NCBI GenBank assembly: GCA_942492115.1
Contig: CALODL010000021.1
Coordinates: 1-64,000, forward strand
DNA length: 64,000 nt
Direction of reading: 5' to 3'
Source of the DNA: CALODL01 sp942492115
Lineage (GTDB): Bacteria; Planctomycetota; Phycisphaerae; UBA1845; CAIVHJ01
Part shown: positions 52,240 to 60,000 of the stretch, in pieces
How positions within the stretch are numbered: the stretch's first letter is position 1
Layout: each line of letters starts with the position of its first letter
Position numbers and translations under genes: made by a program
Notes under the pieces: model-generated
Databases searched by the model: none
Told to the model about the DNA's origin: nothing
The model's input: only the letters and a program-made list of their open reading frames with translations

Positions 52240-52330
52240 TGGCGGAAGGCGTGGGATTCGAACCCACGGAGGCCCGAAGGACCTCAACAGTTTTCGAGAC
52301 TGTCCCATTCGTCCGCTCTGGCAGCCTTCC
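52240..52330 (-). tRNA. tRNA-Ser (CGA anticodon)
   Basis: Read on the minus strand: acceptor GGAAGGC pairs with GCCTTCC before G-CCA; anticodon stem ACAGT/ACTGT around CTCGAAA, anticodon CGA; long variable arm; T-arm GTGGGTTCGAATCCCAC, identical to the other tRNA-Ser. It reads UCG. CCA is encoded. Confidence 0.95.
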
Positions 52331-52364
52331 GTCGGTCGAGGCTAGCGCTGAACGTGCACCCTGG

Positions 52365-53375
52365 CTACGAGCAGACCGTGCCGTCGTCGGGTGCGACGAG
52401 CGTCAGCAGATACTCGTGCACGATGCCGCGCACGCAGTCGTCACCTCGATAGCCGGTGTGCTCGTTGGCCTCGACGATCACGAGGCGGCCGTCCTCGAGT
52501 GTGTCGGCCATCGCACGTGAGCTCTCGAGCGGTGTCGCCGGGTCGCCGGTGGTGCCGATCACGACGATCGGCCCCGCCCCGACGCCGGTGATGTCGATGC
52601 GCGGGTCGAGCGCCGGCGGGAAGAACGTGCACGAGTACGAGCCCGTCGTGTACGGGAAGATCCGCGGCGCCACCGCCAGGATCTCGTCGACGTTGGCATC
52701 GGCCTCCTCCACCGTCGACCGTTCGGCGTCGTCGGCGCAGTTGATCGCCTGGAACGCCTCGAGCAGATTCCCGCTCCCGTAGTACGCGTCGTTCAGTTGC
52801 AGCAGGCCGGCTCCGTCGCCGGCGGCGGCGTCCTCGAGTGCCCGCTCGAGCGCCGGCCAGAACCGGTCGGAGTACATGGCCTGGGCGACGGCGACAACGG
52901 CCACGCCTCGGTTGACCGCAACCCGGCCACCGGAGCTCGGCAGCGGCGACTCGTCGAGACTGGCCATCAACCGGTCGAACGCTCCCTCGGCGTCGCCCTC
53001 GTTGTGGAACGCGCAGTCGGCGTCGGCGCTGCACTGCGCGAGGAACGTGGTCAACGCGGCCTCGAAGCCGGCCCCCTGCTGCAGGGTCGACTCGAGCGGG
53101 TCGGCGTTGGGGTCGGTCGCGCCGTCGAACACGGCGGCGCGCACGGTGGTCGGGAACTGCGTCGCCCACACCCCGCCGAGTTCACTGCCGTAGCTGAACC
53201 CGAAGTACGAGACCTGCTCGACGCCGAGCGCCTGGCGGATGGCGTCGATGTCGCGCGCTGAGTTGTTGGTGCCGACGTACTGCAAGATGTCGGTGCGCTC
53301 GACGCACGCCTGGGCGTAGTCCTCCGCCAGTTCGACGAGTTCGTCACGTTCGGCCTGATCGTCCCAGCGTGGCGC
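52365..53375 (-). CDS. Alpha/beta hydrolase with TAP-like C-terminus, N-terminus lost at breakpoint
   Basis: The frame can be read from WDDQAERDELVELAEDYAQA at the breakpoint. Catalytic Ser is in SYFGFSYGSELGGVW, Asp in IGTTGDPATPLESSRAM and His in EANEHTGYRGDDC. The TAP-like C-terminal domain (PF08386) is complete and ends DDGTVCS. Related actinobacterial S33-type peptidases are secreted tripeptidyl aminopeptidases of about 500 residues; roughly 150 N-terminal residues with the signal peptide are absent because the sequence switches to valS. Confidence 0.8.
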   Translation of the reverse strand, partial: APRWDDQAERDELVELAEDYAQACVERTDILQYVGTNNSARDIDAIRQALGVEQVSYFGFSYGSELGGVWATQFPTTVRAAVFDGATDPNADPLESTLQQGAGFEAALTTFLAQCSADADCAFHNEGDAEGAFDRLMASLDESPLPSSGGRVAVNRGVAVVAVAQAMYSDRFWPALERALEDAAAGDGAGLLQLNDAYYGSGNLLEAFQAINCADDAERSTVEEADANVDEILAVAPRIFPYTTGSYSCTFFPPALDPRIDITGVGAGPIVVIGTTGDPATPLESSRAMADTLEDGRLVIVEANEHTGYRGDDCVRGIVHEYLLTLVAPDDGTVCS

Positions 53376-53390
53376 GACTGTATTGATAGT
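53365..53390. other. Assembly or recombination breakpoint (block 2 / block 3)
   Basis: On the minus strand ValRS text (HRDLNNYQYSRA) stops and an actinobacterial hydrolase begins in a different frame (APRWDDQAERDEL). ValRS has no C-terminal anticodon-binding remainder and the hydrolase no start. Base composition also drops visibly to the right. Confidence 0.85.
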
Positions 53391-55560
53391 TGTTCAGGTC
53401 ACGATGCGTGTTGCGCACGACCTCGGATAGCTCGGCCAGGATCCAGCGATCCTCCGGCGGCAGGCTGGCGACCTCAAGTGGTTCGTACGTCGTGCCCTCG
53501 AGATTCATGAATGCAAAACGAGCGGCATTCCACAACTTGTTGACGAAATTGCGTGCGGCCTCGAATTTGTCAGAGACCATGAGCGACATGCCCAGATCGC
53601 TCTGGACGGACTCGTCAGCCCACCTTGTCGCGAACTCTTTCTTGCAGTGCTTGCACGGTAGTTGCTTACTGGGCGTCTGGGTGCCCTTGATGAACATGTT
53701 CTTGTCGGTTTGAGGTGTCAGTTTCTCGCAATGCGGACACAGGTAGTTCACCGGCATGCGGATATCCTGCGTTTCCGTGGTCATGGCCGCCAGCCCGTAG
53801 CGCAGCGCGTCGGCGCCGAAGGCCTCGATGATGTCGACCGGGTCAACACCATTGCCCTTGCTCTTGCTCATGGTCACACCCCGCCCGTCGAGGATCTTGG
53901 GGTGGATGTACACATCGCTGAACGGTTTGTGCCCGAGATTATTCAATCCACTGAGCACCATGCGCACCACCCACAGCGTGATAATGTCACGAGATGTAAT
54001 CAGCACACTTGTGGGATAGTAGTAATCCAATTCGGTGGTGCGTTCGGGCCATCCGAGCGTACTGTGAGGCCATAGCATCGAACTGAACCACGTGTCAAGC
54101 ACGTCTGGATCACGCTCGAACCCGATCTTCTCCAATGCCGCGGCGATGACGTCGTCGTCAGCGCGCAGGCACACGGACACCGACCGGACATCATCGCCGT
54201 CATCACCAAAGACCTGGACGGACAGATCATCACGCCCCTTGATCAAGGCGTTGACCTCGTCGACCAGCGCATGGGCTGCACCACTATCCGTCGCGTCGCG
54301 CGTCCACACTGGAATACGATGGCCCCACCACAACTGCCGAGAAATACACCAGTCACGGCGCTCCCCCAGCCAGTCGAGATACGAGCTCTTGTAACGATCC
54401 GGATGAAAGACGACATCACCGTTTGTCACCGCATCGAGTGTTGGATCGGCCAACTCGGTCATGCGCACGAACCACTGGTCAGACAGAAACGGTTCGATCA
54501 AAGACTTGCTGCGGTCGGAGTGGCCGACCTCCTGCTCGCGGTCTTCGATCTTGTCAATGAGCCCGAGGGCTTCCATGTCGGCGACGACCTGTTTGCGTGC
54601 CTCAAAACGATCGAGCCCTTCGTACTTGCCGCCGTGACTGTTGATCGTCCCATCGACGTTGAGGACGTTGACCATCGGAAGATCATGACGCAGTCCGACT
54701 TCGTAGTCATTGGGATCGTGTGCCGGCGTGATCTTGACGCAACCGCTGCCTTTTTCCGGATCAGCCCACTCATCGGCGATGATTGGAATCTCACGATCCA
54801 TCAGCGGCAGAACGACGTTCTTGCCCACGACTGCGGAATAGCGCTCGTCTCGCGGATTGACTGCCACGGCGACGTCGCCGAGCATCGTCTCGGGCCGCGT
54901 CGTGGCAATGGTCACGTGACCGCTGCCATCGGCCATGGGATACTGGAAGTGAAAAAACTTGCCCTTGACATTGGCGTGATACACTTCGTCGTCGGCCACT
55001 GCAGTCTGCAGTTCGCAATCCCAGTTAACCAGGCGCTTTCCACGAAAAATATGACCCTGCTTGAACAGGCTGAAGAAGGTCTGACGCACGGCACGACTGC
55101 AGCCCTCATCGAGCGTGAACCGCACCCGCGCAAAATCACACGAGCACCCCATCAGCTTCAACTGGCTGACGATACGGGCCTCATACTGATCCTTCCACTG
55201 CCAGATGCGCCGCACGAGTTCATCTCTTCCGATGTCGTGCCGACTCTTGCCCTCTTCCTCACGAACGCGCTTCTCGACAACGGCCTGCGTGGCGATACCC
55301 GCGTGGTCCGTACCCGGCATCCACAGTGTGTTGTCGCCACACATGCGGTGCCAGCGCACCAGGACATCCTGGAGCGTATTGTTCAGTGCATGCCCGAGGT
55401 GCAGGGCCCCCGTCACGTTGGGTGGCGGGATGACGATGCAGAAACGTTTGTCGACCGGCCGGTCATCGGGCTCGGCGTGAAAGAAATCGCCCCGTTCCCA
55501 CAGCGCGCCGATCTCCGCCTCGATCTCGCGGGGATCATATGCTTTGGCTAATTCGGACAT
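53371..55560 (-). CDS. valS: Valyl-tRNA synthetase, C-terminally truncated at breakpoint
   Basis: About 730 of the usual 850-950 residues. Class I motifs: PPPNVTGALHLGHALN (HIGH) and GRGVTMSKSKGNGVDP (KMSKS). Editing domain text TIATTRPETMLGDVAVAVNP is intact. After KMSKS there is an inserted zinc ribbon with two CxxC pairs (NYLCPHCEKLTP; LPCKHCKKEF), unusual for ValRS and typical of some Planctomycetota-like lineages. The rest of the anticodon-binding domain and the C-terminal arm are missing. Start MSELAKAYDPREIEAEIG. Confidence 0.9.
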
Positions 55561-55639
55561 GGTTACGACTCAGTTCATCAATAAGAAAATATGACCCGAT
55601 TCCCGATTCGTTCCTTCTGGCTTCCTCTTCTCCCCGATT

Positions 55640-56931
55640 CTAATTCCTGTATGCATTTACGCGCCGTTGCTCCCAGATATCAGTTCCGGGCGCAACCGTC
55701 TTGACGGCGGCGGAGGAGGGGGTCATTTCAACAGTCACCGCACCCTCGGCATCACACTGCACGCTGCCGTCGGGCGTGATGACCCGAATACGCCCTCCGC
55801 GACAGACGGCCACTATGAAACAACGGTTCTCTACGGCGCGCGTGCGCAACAGGGTCAACGTGTCCGGGGCATCGAACGCGCACATGATCTCCATGCCCTG
55901 CAGGGCCAGTAGGCGCATGGGGGCAAATCGTAGAAGTGCATCCCCCGTCACACACCCGACTCGTCCGACCGCGCGAGCGGTCAACGTACCGGCATCGCTC
56001 GGCGTGATGACTGTCGCGGTGGATTCACCGTGAGCGGCCATGATCAAATCGGCGTTCCCGGATGCGACACCGGCTGACACCATCACGCTAATCGGGCCGT
56101 CAGTCGCTCCTGGGGCCACCACAGGCACGTCGATCGCCAGCAGCTCACCCCACAGGGGTTCCGTATAGGTCGCTGCCGTTCCCAACTCGATGTCTTCGAC
56201 GAGCACGTGTTCACCCACTCCAGGCGCTTCATGAACGATGCAACCGGCGCGGTCGGCAACCAGGCTGCGTCCACAGTAACCGACCTTGGCGGTCTCCATG
56301 CCGAATTTGTTAGCACACACGAACGGTAAGTCGAATTCGGCCGCCCGCGCGGCAATGAGGAATTCGGGCTGCGGGTTCTCGTAGCGTTGCGGATCACTGG
56401 CCACGTTGACCCAGCAGGTCGGCATGGCGATGAGCCGCGCTCCGCCCATGCGCCCACGGCGAAGATCTCGGGAGCGCGGGCGTCGGCACAGATGACCACG
56501 CTCAGCGGCCCCAGCGCCGTCTCGAATACGGGCACCCGATCCCCCGGGGCAAAGTAATGCGTATCGGCACCCCACAGAAAGCTCTTGGCATAACTGCCGA
56601 GCACCTGTCCGTTGGAATCGATGACCACCGCCGCGTTGCGCAGGCAAGTGTGCCGATCTTCGACATAACCCGAAATGATGTGCATGCGCGTAGCGCGGGC
56701 CAGCTGCCCCAGACAGGCGATGTACTCGTCCGGCTTCATGATGTCCGCCGCCCGAAACGTCGTCTCGGATCCAATCAGATATGCCGGGTAGGCACACTCG
56801 GGAAGAACCACGAGCTGCGCTGCTCGGTCCGCGGCAGCGCGGATCACGCGCTCGACGGCGGCCAGCGATGATGCGGCCTCGCGCAGGTCGAACGCCTGAA
56901 TCTGGGCGCTGGCAACTCGGATACGACTCAT
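55640..56931 (-). CDS. Carbon-nitrogen hydrolase with second degenerate nitrilase domain (one frameshift)
   Basis: About 430 codons. First domain is complete: Glu in LVVLPECAYPAYL, Lys in LGSYAKSFLWGADTH, Cys in SVVICADARAPEIF. A frame change near 56,455 leads to MGGARLIAMPTCWVNVASD and the rest of domain 1. A further 150 residues look like the second half of another nitrilase domain (ALQGMEIMCAFDAPDTLTLL, then RTRAVENRCFIVAVCRGGR), without its own Glu-Lys pair. Substrate unknown (amide or nitrile). Divergent from the dnaJ-family gene. Confidence 0.75.
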
Positions 56932-57022
56932 GATCGAATGTCCTCGAACGGCGGATATATGCTATTTGAGCCCCATGGGCTTTGCAACGCGATCGAAGGC
57001 TTGCGTATAATCTTGCACGACC

Positions 57023-57976
57023 ATGAGCAAACGTGACTATTACGACATCCTCGGCGTTCAGCGCGATGCGGCTGAAGACCAGATCAAGCGGGCCTATCGC
57101 GAAAAGGCCAAGCTCTATCACCCCGATCGCAATCCTGACGACAAGAGCGCCGAGACCAAGTTCCTCGAGGTTCAGGAAGCCTACGAAGTGCTCAAGGACA
57201 GCGAGAAACGCAAGATGTACGACCGCTTCGGCCACGCGGGATTCGAGTCCGGCACCCACGCTGGCGAGTGGCGCACGGCCCCGGGCGGCCAGCGCGCCTA
57301 CACCTGGCAAGGCGGCTCGGGTGACTATCCCGACCTCGAGGACCTCTTTCGGGGGGGCGAAGGCGGAGGGTTTGGCGGAATCGGCGATTTCTTCAGCAGG
57401 GCAACGCGGCGCAAACGTCCGCGTGGTCGAGAAGCGGACCTCGATGTTCGCACCGACGCCCGACTGACCTTCGAGCAGGCCATTCACGGCAGTGAGATGA
57501 GCCTGACGCTCAGCTCACCCACCGGCGAGAAACAGACCCTGACGGTCAAAATCCCCCCCGGTGTGCGCGATGGCCAGACCATCCGGCTCAAAGGCAAGGG
57601 CTCGCGTGGTGGTGACGGTCGCGCCGGCGACGTCCTGTTGACATGCCGGGTGGCCGCTCATCGATACTATCGCCGCGAGGGCGATGACATCTATCTCGAC
57701 GTGCCGATCAGCATCACCGAAGCGACCCTGGGAGCCAAGATCGAAGTTCCAACACTACTTGGCCCGACCGTCGTGACAATTCCGCCCGGCACAGCCGGAG
57801 GCAGCAAGCTCCGGCTGAAGGACAAGGGCGTGAGGTCTTCCAAGACCGGCCAGGCCGGCCATCAATACCTCACGATGCGCATCATTCCGCCCAGGGTTCT
57901 CAACGACGAGCAGAGAAAACTGCTGAAGCAGCTGCAGTCATTGTCCACCGATGACCCGCGCAAGGACCTGTGGTAA
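57023..57976 (+). CDS. DnaJ-family co-chaperone without zinc finger (CbpA-like)
   Basis: 317 residues. J domain at residues 1-70 (DYYDILGVQRDAAEDQIKRA, HPD in LYHPDRNPDD), Gly/Phe-rich linker (FRGGEGGGFGGIGDFFSRA), then two C-terminal substrate domains (VRTDARLTFEQAIHGSEMSL; YLDVPISITEATLGAKIEVP). No CxxCxGxG repeats, so it is a type II/CbpA-like J protein stimulating DnaK. Uninterrupted frame. Confidence 0.9.
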   Translation: MSKRDYYDILGVQRDAAEDQIKRAYREKAKLYHPDRNPDDKSAETKFLEVQEAYEVLKDSEKRKMYDRFGHAGFESGTHAGEWRTAPGGQRAYTWQGGSGDYPDLEDLFRGGEGGGFGGIGDFFSRATRRKRPRGREADLDVRTDARLTFEQAIHGSEMSLTLSSPTGEKQTLTVKIPPGVRDGQTIRLKGKGSRGGDGRAGDVLLTCRVAAHRYYRREGDDIYLDVPISITEATLGAKIEVPTLLGPTVVTIPPGTAGGSKLRLKDKGVRSSKTGQAGHQYLTMRIIPPRVLNDEQRKLLKQLQSLSTDDPRKDLW

Positions 57977-58025
57977 GAGGCATGCCAAGCGCCAGGACAC
58001 TGACCGCTTCGCATAATTGAGCCCG

Positions 58026-58283
58026 ATGACCCAACTATCATTATCTTTATTGGCTCAGGCAACTGACGCACCCGAGTCCAGCAGGCTCGAGGCCGCCGGG
58101 ATGCTGCTGATCTACCTGTTCATCCTGGTCATGATCTTCATCCTTGGAAGCTGGGTCTTCCTCCGGGCGTCCCGCCGATTCTGGACCGGCGTCAACAAGA
58201 AACGGCCTGAACCGACCCCTACTGACGATGTCTGGTCACAACACAAACTGCCCGAAGATGCCCCTGAGGATGGGGACGAGTGA
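58026..58283 (+). CDS. Small single-helix membrane protein
   Basis: 85 residues: short N-terminus (MTQLSLSLLAQATDAPESSR), one helix (MLLIYLFILVMIFILGSWVF), then a basic stretch (RASRRFWTGVNKKRPEP) and an acidic tail ending DAPEDGDE. It lies 50 bases after the dnaJ-family gene on the same strand and may be cotranscribed. A TTG nine bases earlier is an alternative start. No family recognised. Confidence 0.55.
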   Translation: MTQLSLSLLAQATDAPESSRLEAAGMLLIYLFILVMIFILGSWVFLRASRRFWTGVNKKRPEPTPTDDVWSQHKLPEDAPEDGDE

Positions 58284-58382
58284 CCGTCACGACCCCCCGG
58301 TTGTTCCTTTTGGGCTCAAGAGGGCCACTTCTTCTGCCGAAACCACATCACAGTCAGTGGTCGGAGGGGACTCCAGAATCAG

Positions 58383-58411
58383 TTGACAACTCCTGGTACC
58401 ACCGATAAGAT
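58383..58411 (+). promoter_or_regulatory. Sigma-70 promoter of the DEAD-box helicase
   Basis: A perfect TTGACA (58383-58388), 17-base spacer and TAAGAT (58406-58411) in an AT-rich stretch, 120 bases before the helicase ATG. This leaves a long 5' leader, common for cold-induced RNA helicases; thermoregulation is only a guess. Confidence 0.65.
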
Positions 58412-58532
58412 AATGCAAGCCAATATTTTATGGCACAATACAACAAATGACAGCCAGGCACTGATGTCTTTGGCAGATGCACCGCGCGTTTGACACGTCC
58501 CGCCTGTAGTTCTTCAGAAAAGTACAAGTTCA

Positions 58533-59849
58533 ATGAAGTTTGATGATTTGCGGCTCGAGAAGCCGCTGTTGGATGCGGTCCGCTCCGCTGGCTACGAGAC
58601 GCCCACCCCGATTCAGTGCAAGGTCATTCCGGTGGTTCTCGATGGACGCGATGTCCTCGGGTGCGCCCAGACCGGCACCGGCAAGACCGCTGCGTTCGCT
58701 TTACCAACGTTACAGCGCCTCGCTTCCCGCTCGTCCGGAAAGCACCGTAACGGCCGCCCTCAGCCGCGGAGGGTCCGGGCCCTCGTGGTCGCCCCGACCC
58801 GTGAGCTGGCCTTGCAAATCTCTGAGAGTTTTGCGAGCTACGGTCGTTCGAGTGGGCTGCGTCACGCGGCCATCTTCGGCGGCGTCAACAAACGCCCGCA
58901 GGAACGTGCATTGCGCAACGGCGTAGATATCCTCATCGCCACTCCAGGCCGACTCCTCGATCATATGGGCGCAGGTCTCATTACGCTGAGGCATGTCGAG
59001 ATCCTCATTCTCGATGAAGCCGATCGCATGCTGGACATGGGCTTCATGCCCGATATCAAGCGCATTCTGGCTGAGGTTCCGGCGAAGCGCCAGACCCTGT
59101 TGCTGTCGGCAACCATGCCCCCGCCAATTCGCAAACTGGCCAACGCGATCTTGAGCGATCCGGTGGCCGTCGAAGCCGCACGGGTTTCGTCGCCGGCCAA
59201 GAGCGTCGAGCACTGGGCCTATCGTGTCGAAAAGAAAGAGAAGCCCTCGTTGCTGTGCAGCGTTCTCGCACACACGCCCTACTCCCGCGCTCTGGTCTTC
59301 ACCCGCACCAAGCACGGGGCCGACAAGGTCGTGCGTCACCTGAACAAAGCGGGGGTCGATGCCGCGGCCATTCATGGCAACAAGAGCCAGAACGCCCGCA
59401 CCCGGGCATTGGCCAGTTTCCGCTCCGGCAAGACGGGCGTGCTGGTGGCTACCGATATTGCAGCCCGCGGTCTCGATATCGATGACATCTCGCACGTCAT
59501 CAACTATGACCTGACTCACGAGCCCGAAACGTATATCCACCGGATCGGTCGCACCGGCCGGGCGGGCGCCAGCGGAACGGCCCTGTCGTTCGTCAGCCGC
59601 GAAGACGGCGAAAATGTGCGGGCCATCGAAAAATTACTCCAGGCACCACTGCAGGCGGCCGCTGAAATCCCAGGCTACGTACCCCCGATGCCAGTGCCAG
59701 AGCGTGCCGCACGGCGTCCGCGCGGCGGATCGTCGCGCACCGGTGAGCGGACCCGCTCCGCACAACCTGGTGGATCGAAGAACGCCCGACCCCGTTCGCG
59801 CAGCCGGCGCAGGGGCGGCCGCAAACCGACTGCAGCGCAACCGGCCTGA
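58533..59849 (+). CDS. DEAD-box RNA helicase, RhlE-like
   Basis: 438 residues. Q motif GYETPTPIQCKVIP, I CAQTGTGKTAAFALP, Ia APTRELALQI, Ib TPGRLLDHMGAG, II LDEADRMLDMGF, III LLSATMPPPI, IV ALVFTRTKHGADKVV, V LVATDIAARGLDI, VI HRIGRTGRAGASG. A basic Arg/Gly/Ser tail of about 60 residues (PRGGSSRTGERTRSAQPGG) would add RNA affinity. It unwinds short RNA duplexes, e.g. in ribosome assembly or decay. Confidence 0.92.
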   Translation: MKFDDLRLEKPLLDAVRSAGYETPTPIQCKVIPVVLDGRDVLGCAQTGTGKTAAFALPTLQRLASRSSGKHRNGRPQPRRVRALVVAPTRELALQISESFASYGRSSGLRHAAIFGGVNKRPQERALRNGVDILIATPGRLLDHMGAGLITLRHVEILILDEADRMLDMGFMPDIKRILAEVPAKRQTLLLSATMPPPIRKLANAILSDPVAVEAARVSSPAKSVEHWAYRVEKKEKPSLLCSVLAHTPYSRALVFTRTKHGADKVVRHLNKAGVDAAAIHGNKSQNARTRALASFRSGKTGVLVATDIAARGLDIDDISHVINYDLTHEPETYIHRIGRTGRAGASGTALSFVSREDGENVRAIEKLLQAPLQAAAEIPGYVPPMPVPERAARRPRGGSSRTGERTRSAQPGGSKNARPRSRSRRRGGRKPTAAQPA

Positions 59850-60000
59850 CCGTCGCACGCGCTGCTCCGTGGTCCAGCTGCCCAACTCGAGAGCTGCAGC
59901 CGGTATCGTTCTGGAGTCGGTGCCCCACCACGCCATGAACGTGTGCCGGCCACTCGCGCACGTAGATGAAGCAACATCTACACGGCGTGGGCGTTGTTGC

